Shown: positions 1-8,827 of the stretch, piece after piece
How the letters are laid out: each line of letters opens with the position of its first letter
How positions within the stretch are numbered: the first letter of the stretch is position 1
Assembly: GCA_002287035.1 (NCBI GenBank)
Contig: NSKG01000001.1
Coordinates: 496,001-560,000 of the forward strand
DNA from: Pseudomonas sp. WN033
Lineage (GTDB): Bacteria > Pseudomonadota > Gammaproteobacteria > Pseudomonadales > Pseudomonadaceae
Length of the DNA: 64,000 bases
Direction: 5' to 3'
Made by a program: the position numbers and the translations under genes
The notes under the pieces: model-generated
Seen by the model: the letters and a program-made list of their open reading frames with translations, nothing else
What the model was told of the DNA's origin: nothing
The model's database searches: none

Positions 1-2
1 TC

Positions 3-1154
3 GGCACCCTGATCGCCGGCCCCTTCGCCGCCCGAATCTGTGCCGAGTTCGGCGCTGAGGTGATCAAGGTCGAATCACCCGATGGCGGCGACCCGCTACG
101 CAAATGGCGCAAGCTGTACGAGGGCACCTCGCTGTGGTGGTTCGTCCAGGCCCGCAACAAGCGTTCGCTGACCCTCAACCTCAAGCAGGCCGAAGGCATC
201 GAGATTCTCAAGCGACTGCTGGCCGACGCCGACATCCTGATCGAAAACTTTCGCCCCGGCACCCTGGAAAAACTCGGACTGAGCTGGGACGCCCTGCATG
301 CATTGAATCCGGGACTGGTGATGGTCCGGCTATCCGGCTTCGGCCAGAGCGGCCCGCTGAAAGATCAGCCGGGGTTTGGTGCGGTGGGCGAATCGATGGG
401 CGGACTGCGCTACATCACCGGGTTCGAGGATCGTCCACCGGTGCGCACCGGCATTTCCATCGGCGACTCGATTGCCGCACTGTGGGGCGTGATTGGCGCA
501 CTGATGGCGCTGCGGCACCGTGAAGTCAACGGTGGCCAGGGTCAGGTGGTGGATGTGGCCCTGTACGAGGCAGTGTTCGCCATGATGGAGAGCCTGGTCC
601 CGGAGTTTGACGTGCTGGGCTTTATCCGCGAGCGCAGTGGCAACATCATGCCCGGCATCACCCCATCCTCGATTCATACCTGCGCCGACGGCAAGGCGAT
701 CCAAATTGGCGCCAACGGCGATGCGATCTTCCAGCGCTTCATGCGCGCCATCGGCCGCAACGACCTGGCCGACGACCCGAGCCTGGCCGACAATGCCGGG
801 CGTGATGCCCGGCGTGACGAGCTCTATGCACTGATTGACGCCTGGGCCGCGAGCCTGCCGCAGGATCAGGCGCTCAATCTCTTGAACGCAGCCGAAGTAC
901 CGGCCAGCCAAATCTATTCGGTAGCCGACATGTTCAAGGACCCGCAGTTTCTCGCTCGCGACATGTTCATCGATGCTCAACTGCCGGATGGCAAGCCGTT
1001 CAAGATGCCCGGCATCGTACCCAAGCTGTCGGCAACCCCAGGCTCAAGCGAATGGCGCGGACCGGAGCTGGGCGAGCATACCGAAGAACTGCTCAAGACC
1101 CTGGGCTACGACGCTGCGGCCCTGGCCCGACTACGCGCTGCCGGCGTGGTCTAG
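3..1154 (+). CDS. CaiB/BaiF family III CoA-transferase, 5' end cut off
   Basis: This is a formyl-CoA-transferase-type (class III) enzyme that moves CoA between carboxylic acids in the cytoplasm. The open frame runs through the window edge: the first codons read GTLIAGPFAARICAEFGAEV, the usual N-terminal Rossmann motif, so the true start lies upstream and the ATG/GTG codons inside the window are not the start. The likely catalytic Asp lies in VVDVALYEAV. The C-terminus ends normally (ARLRAAGVV). The substrate cannot be told from the sequence. The stop codon TAG lies inside a perfect palindrome shared with the convergent clpB end. Confidence 0.9.
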   Translation, partial: GTLIAGPFAARICAEFGAEVIKVESPDGGDPLRKWRKLYEGTSLWWFVQARNKRSLTLNLKQAEGIEILKRLLADADILIENFRPGTLEKLGLSWDALHALNPGLVMVRLSGFGQSGPLKDQPGFGAVGESMGGLRYITGFEDRPPVRTGISIGDSIAALWGVIGALMALRHREVNGGQGQVVDVALYEAVFAMMESLVPEFDVLGFIRERSGNIMPGITPSSIHTCADGKAIQIGANGDAIFQRFMRAIGRNDLADDPSLADNAGRDARRDELYALIDAWAASLPQDQALNLLNAAEVPASQIYSVADMFKDPQFLARDMFIDAQLPDGKPFKMPGIVPKLSATPGSSEWRGPELGEHTEELLKTLGYDAAALARLRAAGVV

Positions 1155-1185
1155 GGAGGCACTGATTAAATCAGTGCCTCCCTAG
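1151..1185. repeat. Perfect palindrome with 17-bp arms between convergent genes
   Basis: Arms CTAGGGAGGCACTGATT and AATCAGTGCCTCCCTAG flank a single A. It contains the stop codon of the CoA-transferase gene and lies 22 bp from the end of clpB, so it could form a bidirectional terminator hairpin, although no T-run follows. Its core ACTGATTAAATCAG recurs at 19031-19044. The outer CTAG on both sides would also fit two abutted inverted-repeat ends of a small mobile element. That reading is inference. Confidence 0.75.
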
Positions 1186-1206
1186 GCTGAGCGCGCCCGG
1201 CAAGAC

Positions 1207-3774
1207 TTACTGGCCGAACACGAACTGCTCGCCCTCAACCCCGACCTTGATCAGCGCACCCGGCTCGAAATCACCGGCCAGAATGCGCTGCGCCAGCGGG
1301 TTCTCAATCCAGCGCTGAATCGCCCGCTTGAGCGGCCGAGCGCCATAGACCGGGTCGTAGCCGACGGCAATCAGCTTGTCCAGCGCCTCGCCTGAAAGCT
1401 CCAGATTCAGCTCGCGCTCGGCCAGACGCTGACGCAGGCGCTGCAACTGAATCTCGGCAATCCCGCCGATCTGCTCCTTGCCGAGCGGATCGAACACCAC
1501 CACCTCATCAATCCGGTTGATGAATTCGGGACGGAAGTGGCTGCTGACCGCATCCATCACCGCCGCCTTTTGCGCCTCGGGATCGCCAGCCAGATCCTGA
1601 ATCTGGGCCGAACCCAGGTTGGAGGTCATGACCACCACACTGTTTTTGAAGTCGACAGTACGCCCCTGACTATCGGTCAGACGACCATCCTCCAGCACCT
1701 GCAACAGCACGTTGAACACATCCGGATGAGCCTTTTCGACCTCATCCATGAGAATCACCGAGTAGGGCTTGCGCCGCACCGCCTCGGTCAGATAGCCGCC
1801 CTCTTCATAACCAACGTAGCCCGGCGGCGCACCGATCAAACGAGCCACCGAGTGCTTCTCCATGAACTCGGACATGTCGATACGCACCATGGCCTCTTCG
1901 GTATCGAACAGAAACTCGGCCAGCGCCTTGCACAGCTCAGTCTTGCCCACCCCGGTCGGACCAAGGAACAGGAACGAGCCACTCGGGCGATTAGGGTCGC
2001 TCAGGCCGGCGCGCGAGCGGCGCACCGCATTGGCCACCGCCACCACCGCCTCGTGCTGACCGACCACCCGCTTGTGCAGGGCGTCCTCCATACGCAGCAG
2101 CTTGTCGCGCTCGCCTTCGAGCATCTTGCTGACCGGAATACCGGTCCACTTCGACACCACCTCGGCGATTTCCTCGTCGGTCACCTTGCTGCGCAGCAAC
2201 TGGTTTTCGCTCTTGCCATGGGCATCGACCATCTGCAGGCTGCGCTCCAGGTCCGGGATCACCCCGTACTGCAACTCAGCCATGCGGTTGAGATCACCCT
2301 TGCGCCGGGCCAGCTCCAGCTCGGTCCGGGCCTGCTCAATCTTTTGCTGGATCTGCGCCGAACCCTGCACCTCGGCCTTCTCGGATTTCCAGATATCTTC
2401 CAGGTCGGCGTACTCGCGCTCGAGCTTGGCGATGTCTTCTTCCAGCTTGGCCAGACGCTTTTTGGTCGCCTCGTCATCTTCCTTCTTCAGCGCTTCGCGC
2501 TCGATCTTGAGCTGAATCAGCCGCCGATCCAGACGATCCAGCTCCTCCGGCTTGGAGTCGATTTCCATGCGGATGCGGCTGGCCGCCTCGTCAATCAGGT
2601 CAATGGCCTTGTCCGGCAGCTGGCGATCGGTGATGTAGCGATGACTGAGCTTGGCCGCGGCAATGATCGCGCCATCGGTGATGGTCACACCGTGGTGCAC
2701 TTCGTAGCGCTCTTTGAGGCCACGCAGGATGGCGATGGTGTCCTCCTCACTCGGCTCATCGACCAGCACCTTCTGGAACCGGCGCTCCAGCGCGGCATCC
2801 TTCTCGATGTACTGGCGATACTCATCGAGGGTGGTGGCACCCACGCAGTGCAACTCACCCCGAGCCAGCGCTGGTTTAAGCATGTTGCCGGCATCCATGG
2901 CACCCTCGGCCTTGCCGGCCCCAACCATGGTGTGCAACTCGTCAATGAACAGGATGATCCGACCTTCCTGCTTGGACAGCTCGTTGAGCACGGCTTTCAG
3001 ACGCTCCTCGAACTCGCCACGGAACTTGGCTCCGGCGATCAGCGCGCCCATATCCAGCGCCAGCAGGCGCTTGTCCTTGAGGCCATCGGGCACTTCGCCG
3101 TTGATGATGCGCTGGGCCAGCCCCTCGACAATCGCGGTCTTGCCCACGCCAGGCTCACCGATCAGTACCGGGTTGTTCTTGGTCCGGCGCTGCAGGACCT
3201 GAATGGTGCGGCGGATTTCGTCGTCACGACCGATCACCGGATCGAGCTTGCCGTCTTCGGCCCGCTTGGTCATGTCAATGCAGTACTTGTCCAGGGCCTG
3301 GCGCGACTCCTCGGCATTCGGGTCGTTGACCGCTTCGCCACCGCGCAGGTTGTTGATGGCGTTCTCCAGGGCCTTTTTCGACACCCCCTGGCCCAGTAGC
3401 AGCTTGCCCAGCGTAGTACTTTCATCCATCGCCGCCAGCAGTACCAGCTCACTGGAAATGAACTGATCACCACGTTTTTGCGCCAGGCTATCGGCCTTGT
3501 TCAGCAACCGCGCGAGTTCCTGCGACAGGGTCACATCGCCGGTCGGATTGCTCACCGTGGCCAGCTTGTCGAGCGCCTTGCCCAGTTCCTGCTTGAGATG
3601 GTTGATGTCGAAGCCGGTCTGCATCAGCAGCGGACGAATCGAGCCGCCCTGCTGGTCAATCAGCGCCAGCATCAGATGCAACGGGTCAATTTGATTATGG
3701 TCGCGACCGACCGCCAACGACTGGGCGTCGGACAGGGCGACCTGGAGTTTGCTGGTCAAACGGTCAATACGCAT
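1207..3774 (-). CDS. clpB: ATP-dependent disaggregase ClpB
   Basis: ClpB is a hexameric AAA+ chaperone that pulls polypeptides out of aggregates together with DnaK/DnaJ/GrpE in the cytoplasm. The 855-residue protein has the family length and order: the N-terminal Clp repeat domain (about 1-145), a first AAA+ module with Walker A GEPGVGKT near 205 and Walker B LFIDELH, a middle coiled coil (about 400-530, rich in E/K/R), and a second AAA+ module with GPTGVGKT near 603. There is no ClpP-docking loop as in ClpA. The gene lies downstream of pgeF with 104 bp between, which hold a sigma-32-type promoter, so it can be heat-induced independently of rluD-pgeF. Confidence 0.98.
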   Translation of the reverse strand: MRIDRLTSKLQVALSDAQSLAVGRDHNQIDPLHLMLALIDQQGGSIRPLLMQTGFDINHLKQELGKALDKLATVSNPTGDVTLSQELARLLNKADSLAQKRGDQFISSELVLLAAMDESTTLGKLLLGQGVSKKALENAINNLRGGEAVNDPNAEESRQALDKYCIDMTKRAEDGKLDPVIGRDDEIRRTIQVLQRRTKNNPVLIGEPGVGKTAIVEGLAQRIINGEVPDGLKDKRLLALDMGALIAGAKFRGEFEERLKAVLNELSKQEGRIILFIDELHTMVGAGKAEGAMDAGNMLKPALARGELHCVGATTLDEYRQYIEKDAALERRFQKVLVDEPSEEDTIAILRGLKERYEVHHGVTITDGAIIAAAKLSHRYITDRQLPDKAIDLIDEAASRIRMEIDSKPEELDRLDRRLIQLKIEREALKKEDDEATKKRLAKLEEDIAKLEREYADLEDIWKSEKAEVQGSAQIQQKIEQARTELELARRKGDLNRMAELQYGVIPDLERSLQMVDAHGKSENQLLRSKVTDEEIAEVVSKWTGIPVSKMLEGERDKLLRMEDALHKRVVGQHEAVVAVANAVRRSRAGLSDPNRPSGSFLFLGPTGVGKTELCKALAEFLFDTEEAMVRIDMSEFMEKHSVARLIGAPPGYVGYEEGGYLTEAVRRKPYSVILMDEVEKAHPDVFNVLLQVLEDGRLTDSQGRTVDFKNSVVVMTSNLGSAQIQDLAGDPEAQKAAVMDAVSSHFRPEFINRIDEVVVFDPLGKEQIGGIAEIQLQRLRQRLAERELNLELSGEALDKLIAVGYDPVYGARPLKRAIQRWIENPLAQRILAGDFEPGALIKVGVEGEQFVFGQ

Positions 3775-3829
3775 GGGCTTGTCCTATCTGCATGGCCCCG
3801 AGTCGGGCCCGATCAATGTCAATGATCAC

Positions 3830-3858
3830 TAGATAGGGTCGATTATTGCCCTTTCAAG
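3830..3858 (-). promoter_or_regulatory. Sigma-32 (heat shock) promoter of clpB
   Basis: Read on the minus strand, the -35 element CTTGAAA (3852-3858) and the -10 element CCCTATCTA (3830-3838) are 13 bp apart (14 bp counted from the core CTTGAA). This closely matches the RpoH consensus CTTGAA-N13/14-CCCCATNT. It lies 55-84 bp upstream of the clpB ATG, as expected for a heat-shock gene. Confidence 0.88.
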
Positions 3859-3878
3859 CCACGCAACGTTGACTGGAG

Positions 3879-4619
3879 TCAAATGTTTGTCGGCTCGAGC
3901 CAAATCAGCGAAGCCATCCGCCCGGTCTGACCATCACGTCGATAGGAATAAAATCGTTGCGCATCGCTGACTGTGCACAGCCCGCCGCCATACAGATGCT
4001 GAACCCCGAGACGCTTGAGCCGCAGGCGGGCAAGCTGATAGATATCCGCCAGATAGTGGCCTTCGCGCCCGGCCGGCTCAAACGCCTGCACGGCAGACTC
4101 ATCAGTTGCGATGAAGGCTTCAAAAACCTCTTCACCCACCTCGAACGCCTGCGGTCCGATTGCCGGCCCCAGCCAGGCCATCAGCGATTCTGGCGCACAG
4201 CCCATGGCCTGCACCGTCGCCTCCAGCACCCCATCGGCCAGCCCACGCCAACCGGCATGCGCCGCCGCGACCCGGTTGCCAGACTGATCACACAGCAGTA
4301 CCGGCAGGCAGTCGGCAGTCAGCACCGCGCAGGCGATGCCCGGCTGCTCGGTCCAACTGGCATCGGCATCCGCAACAACCGCAGGATCAGCCTTGACCAC
4401 CCGGGTACTGTGGGTTTGCTCCAGCCACGCCGGCTGACAGCCCAATGCAGCCTGCAAGCGCTGACGGTTGGCGGCCACATGCGCGGGGTCATCGCCTACA
4501 TGGGTGGCCAGGTTGAAGCCATCCCAGGGCGCCTGGCTACCACCACCCTGACGGGTGGTGATACAGGTTCTCACCTGCCTTGGCGCTGGCCATTTGGCAG
4601 TCAAAATATCCTTGATCAT
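3879..4619 (-). CDS. pgeF: PgeF/YfiH family protein (LACC1-type, peptidoglycan editing factor)
   Basis: This family (246 residues here, typical length) is described as a peptidoglycan editing factor and has purine nucleoside phosphorylase/adenosine deaminase or polyphenol oxidase activity in tested members. The metal-site signatures are visible: LEQTHSTRV, TADCLPVLLCD and AAAHAGWRGLADGV supply the His/Cys/His ligands. The start codon overlaps the rluD stop as ATGA, so translation is probably coupled. The rluD-pgeF-clpB order is the common pseudomonad arrangement. Confidence 0.93.
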   Translation of the reverse strand: MIKDILTAKWPAPRQVRTCITTRQGGGSQAPWDGFNLATHVGDDPAHVAANRQRLQAALGCQPAWLEQTHSTRVVKADPAVVADADASWTEQPGIACAVLTADCLPVLLCDQSGNRVAAAHAGWRGLADGVLEATVQAMGCAPESLMAWLGPAIGPQAFEVGEEVFEAFIATDESAVQAFEPAGREGHYLADIYQLARLRLKRLGVQHLYGGGLCTVSDAQRFYSYRRDGQTGRMASLIWLEPTNI

Positions 4620-5575
4620 TCGTCAAGCTCACCGTCTTCACGCAGCAGCGTCAGCAATTCAATCATGTCCTGGGGCAATGGAACCTCCCAGCTCATCAAT
4701 CGACCATCGAGTGGGTGCTCCAGTTCCAGACGCCGGGCATGCAATGCCTGACGCGGAAACTCACGCAGCAGTTTGACCAGCTCGGGACTGGCGCCCGGCG
4801 GAATCCGCAGCCGCCCGGCATAGGTCTGATCGCCGACCAGCGGAAAATGGATATGACTCATGTGCACACGAATCTGGTGGGTACGGCCGGTCTCCAGCTT
4901 GACCCGCACATGGGTATGCGCGCGAAACCGCCGAATCACCCGATAATGACTGACCGCCGGCTTGCCATCGGCAACCACCGCCATTTTCTGCCGGTTGACG
5001 CCATGCCGGGCAATAGGTGCATCGACCTTGCCGCCGGCAGTCATCACCCCGACCACCACACATTCGTATTCGCGGGTTACGGTCCGGGCCTGGAGCTGGG
5101 CCACCAGATCGGTCTGCGCCTCCAGCGTCTTGGCCACCACCATCAGCCCGGTGGTGTCCTTGTCCAGCCGGTGGACGATCCCGGCCCGGGGCACTGTGGC
5201 CAGCTGTGGCGCGTGATGCAGCAGGGCGTTGAGCAGCGTGCCATCCTGATGTCCGGCAGCCGGATGCACCACCAGTCCAGCAGGCTTGTTGATCACCAAC
5301 AGGCTGTCATCCTCGTAGACCACGGCCAACTCGATAGCCTCGGGCTGCCAGTCGCCCTGCACCTCACGCTCGGCATCCAGTTCCAGTTGCTCACCACCAT
5401 ACAGAGTGTCACGCGGGCGCAGCGAGCGACCATCGACGGTCAGGCTGCCATCCTTGATCCAGCCTTGCAGGCGAGAACGCGAATGATCGGGGAACAACTG
5501 GGCGGCAATCTGGTCAAGGCGTTGACCACCTTGTTCGGGTGCCACCTGGGCGGATAGACGAATGCGTTCGGACAT
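4616..5575 (-). CDS. rluD: 23S rRNA pseudouridine(1911/1915/1917) synthase RluD
   Basis: RluD makes the pseudouridines of helix 69 in 23S rRNA, needed for normal ribosome assembly and termination. The 319-residue protein has an N-terminal S4 RNA-binding domain (about 17-75, with [20 protein letters not shown]) and the RluA-type catalytic motif [13 protein letters not shown], whose Asp is the nucleophile. The later [20 protein letters not shown] block is also typical. It is divergent from bamD, with 187 bp between the two starts, and is first in an operon with pgeF. Confidence 0.96.
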   Translation of the reverse strand: MSERIRLSAQVAPEQGGQRLDQIAAQLFPDHSRSRLQGWIKDGSLTVDGRSLRPRDTLYGGEQLELDAEREVQGDWQPEAIELAVVYEDDSLLVINKPAGLVVHPAAGHQDGTLLNALLHHAPQLATVPRAGIVHRLDKDTTGLMVVAKTLEAQTDLVAQLQARTVTREYECVVVGVMTAGGKVDAPIARHGVNRQKMAVVADGKPAVSHYRVIRRFRAHTHVRVKLETGRTHQIRVHMSHIHFPLVGDQTYAGRLRIPPGASPELVKLLREFPRQALHARRLELEHPLDGRLMSWEVPLPQDMIELLTLLREDGELDE

Positions 5576-5762
5576 GCGGGACTCATTACTGCACGGGGTT
5601 TACGGGCTTGTATTCCCTTTTGGTTTCACCACCGCGCTGTGGTTAAATACGGGCTCGGTTCACAGGCCGGTCGAGATCGACCACCTGGATATGCAAGAAG
5701 CGCCAACTATAACAGGACGTCCCCTGGCTTCACAGCTTGGGCCATCCCTCCGGAATCATGCT

Positions 5763-6755
5763 ATGTCGATGAAACATCTTCTGCTGGTCGCTATGTTGTC
5801 TCTGCTGGTCGCCTGCTCCTCCAAACGGGGCGTGCTCGACGAGTCGCTGAGCGAATCAGAGCTCTACGTGATGGCCCAGCAGGACCTGAATGCCAACAAC
5901 TATGGTCCGGCAATCGAAAAACTCCGGGCCCTGGAATCCCGCTATCCGTTTGGCCGGTTTGCCGAGCAGGCGCAGCTTGAGCTGATCTACGCCTACTACC
6001 AGAACCTGGAGCCGGAAGCCGCTCGCGCCTCGGCCGACCGCTTCATCCGCCTGCACCCGCAGCACCCGGATGTCGACTACGCCTACTATATCCGTGGCCT
6101 GGCTTCATTCACCCGTGACCGCGGCATCTTCGAACGCTTCCTGCCGCTGGACATGACCCGGCGCGACCCGGGTGCCGCCCGCGACTCGTTCAACGAATTC
6201 GCCCAGCTGGTCAGCCGCTACCCCGACAGCCGCTACGCACCAGATGCCCGCCTGCGCATGATCTATCTGCGCAACCTGCTGGCCGCCTACGATGCCCACG
6301 TTGGCCATTACTACCTCAAGCGCGGGGCCAATGTCGCCGCCGCCAACCGCGGTCGCTATATCGTCGAGAACTTCCAACAGACGCCTTCAGTACCCGATGG
6401 CCTGGCACTGATGGTCGAAGGCTACCGGCGTCTGGCCATGGACGAGTTGGCCGATACCGCCCTGCAGACCCTGCAAAGCAACTATCCGGATCACCCCAGC
6501 CTCAAGTCAGGCGAGTTCCGCCACCATGTCCAGCCAGCCCAACGCGAAGCAGGCTGGGTCGAAACCATGACCCTGGGCTCACTGAACAAGCTGGTCGCCC
6601 CACCCAGTCGTCGCAGCGGCCAGACCCAGATGGAACGGGAAATGGAGCGTCAGTATCAGGACGCGGTCACCTCGCTGCCCCGCGAAATTCGTGCCCCACA
6701 GCAGCCCAAACGTTCAATCTGGAGCCGCCTGACCTTCGGTTTGTTCGACGACTGA
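5763..6755 (+). CDS. bamD: Outer membrane assembly lipoprotein BamD (ComL)
   Basis: BamD is the essential lipoprotein of the BAM complex that inserts beta-barrel proteins into the outer membrane. I place the start at ATG 5763, giving 330 residues: [20 protein letters not shown] is a lipoprotein signal with lipobox LVAC and the lipidated Cys at 18. The open frame extends further upstream, but that extension has no signal sequence sense. TPR-like repeats follow (for example [17 protein letters not shown], then [19 protein letters not shown]). The C-terminal tail is basic and Pro-rich, as in pseudomonads. A strong terminator follows immediately. Confidence 0.95.
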   Translation: MSMKHLLLVAMLSLLVACSSKRGVLDESLSESELYVMAQQDLNANNYGPAIEKLRALESRYPFGRFAEQAQLELIYAYYQNLEPEAARASADRFIRLHPQHPDVDYAYYIRGLASFTRDRGIFERFLPLDMTRRDPGAARDSFNEFAQLVSRYPDSRYAPDARLRMIYLRNLLAAYDAHVGHYYLKRGANVAAANRGRYIVENFQQTPSVPDGLALMVEGYRRLAMDELADTALQTLQSNYPDHPSLKSGEFRHHVQPAQREAGWVETMTLGSLNKLVAPPSRRSGQTQMEREMERQYQDAVTSLPREIRAPQQPKRSIWSRLTFGLFDD

Positions 6756-6764
6756 ACCAGCGCC

Positions 6765-6798
6765 CAATAAAAAACCGGCTGACGCCGGTTTTTTATTG
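6765..6798. terminator. Bidirectional rho-independent terminator, bamD/nadE
   Basis: The arms AATAAAAAACCGGC and GCCGGTTTTTTATT enclose the loop TGAC, with one extra C-G pair outside. The A-run and T-run let it work on both strands, between the convergent bamD and nadE genes. Confidence 0.93.
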
Positions 6799-6819
6799 CC
6801 CAGTTGGCTGACCGGCCAC

Positions 6820-8451
6820 TCAATCGTCCATCGCCCAACCCGAGGTGATCGGATAGCGCCGGTCGCGACCAAAGCCACGCTGGGTAATCCTGGCCCCGAC
6901 CGCAGCCTGGCGACGCTTGTATTCATTCAGGTCGACCAGACGCACTACCCGCTTGACCACATCCTCATCGAATCCAGCGGCGATAATGGCGCTGGCCGAC
7001 AGGTCGTGCTCGATATACAGGCGCAGGATTTCATCCAGCACTGGGTAGGCCGGCAGTGAATCCTCGTCCTTCTGGTCCGGCGCCAGTTCGGCCGACGGCG
7101 GACGATCGATGACCCGCTGGGGAATCACCCGCCCCAAGGTATTGCGGTATTCGGCCAAGCGAAACACCAGAGTCTTGGGTACATCCTTGAGGACATCATA
7201 ACCGCCGGCCATGTCGCCATAGAGCGTGGCATAACCAACCGCCATTTCACTCTTGTTGCCGGTGGTCAGCACCAGCGCGCCGGTCTTGTTCGACAGCGCC
7301 ATCAGCAAGGTGCCACGACAGCGCGCCTGAAGGTTTTCCTCGGTGGTATCGCGCGGCAACCCCTCGAACACCGGTGCCAGGGTCTGCATGAAAGCCTCGA
7401 CCATCGGCGCAATCGGCAGCACCCGATAGGTGACATGCATGGCCTTGGCCTGAGCCTCAGCATCCTCCAGGCTCATGCTGGAGGTATAGTGATAGGGCAT
7501 CATCACCGCCTCGACCCGCTCTGCGCCAAGCGCATCCGCAGCCACCGCCAGGGTCAGCGCCGAGTCGATGCCTCCGGACAAGCCCAGCACCACGCCCTTG
7601 AAGCCGTTCTTGTTGACATAGTCACGCACGCCACAGACCAGCGCCTGATAGACACTGGCCTCAAGCTCGGGCATCGGCGCCAGAGTGCCCTGACGCAGGC
7701 TGACCTGCTCATCGTCATACAGTACATCGACCGGATACAGCCCTTCGGCGAAGGCCGGTGCGCGCAAGGCGATCTGGCCATCGGCAGCCATGGCCACCGA
7801 GCCACCATCGAAAATCAGTTCGTCCTGGGCCCCCACCTGATTGACGTAGAGCACCGGCATTTCGCCCTCGGCGCAGCGCTCGGTCAGGGTTGCCTCACGC
7901 TCACCCTGCTTGTCCATGTGAAATGGCGAGGCGTTGAGATTGAGCATCAGCCGCGCCCCGGCCGCCCGAGCCTGGACCATCGGCTGCGGATGCCAGATGT
8001 CTTCACAGATACTCAGGGCCACCGGCAGACCATCCAGTTCGAGCACACAGGAGCCCGAACCTTCGCTGAAGTAGCGCTTCTCATCGAACACCCGGTAATT
8101 GGGCAGGTGCTGTTTGGCGTAGCTGGCCAGCAGATTGCCGTCGGCAATCACCGCCGCCTGGTTAAAGCACTGCTCGCCTTCGTACCACGGGTAACCAACC
8201 ACCAGATAGATGCCCTGGACCCGTTCGCACAGGGCATGCAGAGCCCGCTCGATACGGGCCTGCATACTGGAACGCAGCAGCAGGTCTTCCGGCGGATAAC
8301 CGCACAACGACAACTCGGGGAACACGATAACCCGAGCCCCCAGCTCATCCCGGGCATGAGTGGCGGCCTCGATGATCCGCTCCAGGTTGCCGCGAATATC
8401 ACCTACCCGCAAATTGAGCTGAGCCATCACTACACGCAGACTGTTTGTCAC
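6820..8451 (-). CDS. nadE: Glutamine-dependent NAD+ synthetase
   Basis: This enzyme makes NAD+ from nicotinate adenine dinucleotide using ammonia released from glutamine. The N-terminal half is a nitrilase-fold glutaminase (catalytic Glu in VIVFPELSLCGYPPEDLL, Lys in SYAKQHLPNYRVFDEKRYF, Cys in ALSICEDIW). The C-terminal half is the synthetase with the P-loop LGLSGGIDSAL. I choose the GTG at 8451 (543 residues) because GAGGAG lies 7 nt upstream and the product starts in the usual way, MTNSLRVVMAQLNLRVGD. An ATG at 8427 and a longer upstream frame are less likely. It is convergent with bamD. Confidence 0.95.
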   Translation of the reverse strand: MTNSLRVVMAQLNLRVGDIRGNLERIIEAATHARDELGARVIVFPELSLCGYPPEDLLLRSSMQARIERALHALCERVQGIYLVVGYPWYEGEQCFNQAAVIADGNLLASYAKQHLPNYRVFDEKRYFSEGSGSCVLELDGLPVALSICEDIWHPQPMVQARAAGARLMLNLNASPFHMDKQGEREATLTERCAEGEMPVLYVNQVGAQDELIFDGGSVAMAADGQIALRAPAFAEGLYPVDVLYDDEQVSLRQGTLAPMPELEASVYQALVCGVRDYVNKNGFKGVVLGLSGGIDSALTLAVAADALGAERVEAVMMPYHYTSSMSLEDAEAQAKAMHVTYRVLPIAPMVEAFMQTLAPVFEGLPRDTTEENLQARCRGTLLMALSNKTGALVLTTGNKSEMAVGYATLYGDMAGGYDVLKDVPKTLVFRLAEYRNTLGRVIPQRVIDRPPSAELAPDQKDEDSLPAYPVLDEILRLYIEHDLSASAIIAAGFDEDVVKRVVRLVDLNEYKRRQAAVGARITQRGFGRDRRYPITSGWAMDD

Positions 8452-8590
8452 CTGCCTTCTCCTCAATCCTGACTGGCGCTTATTGTCCGGTATAGCTCGG
8501 CTCCGCCGCAATCACCAGAGGCATCGAAAGCCATGCCCAGCCGGGGCCGAGTCAGCTAAACTGGACACTCATCAGCAAACAAGGCACCCC

Positions 8591-8827
8591 ATGGGCTTGA
8601 TCAAACTCATCATTCTGGTCGTACTGATTCTGGCCATCATGGCCTTCTGGCGCCGGCTCAAGGCCTGGCAGGTGGCCAACCGCCCTACCAACGCCCAGCC
8701 TGAACGCCCGCAACTGATGGTCCGCTGCGCCCATTGCCAGCTCCATCTGCCACAGTCCCAGGCGGTTCGCGCCGGTGACCATTGGTACTGCTGCCCCGAG
8801 CACCGTGATGCTGCTGACCAGCACTGA
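8591..8827 (+). CDS. PP0621-like small membrane-anchored protein with Cys pairs
   Basis: This is a 78-residue protein. One N-terminal membrane helix (LIKLIILVVLILAIMAFW) is followed by a basic linker and a short cytoplasmic tail with Cys/His pairs (CAHCQLHLP and WYCCPEH) that look like a small zinc-ribbon. Similar proteins of unknown function (PP0621 family) lie between bamD and pilS in pseudomonads. The end of the gene overlaps the pilS start by 20 bp, so the two are probably translated together. A zinc-binding role is inferred only from the Cys spacing. Confidence 0.85.
   Translation: MGLIKLIILVVLILAIMAFWRRLKAWQVANRPTNAQPERPQLMVRCAHCQLHLPQSQAVRAGDHWYCCPEHRDAADQH

Noticed and set aside
1537-3399. 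620-codon open frame antisense to clpB
   Set aside because: ClpB on the minus strand is unmistakable. The antisense translation has no family features.
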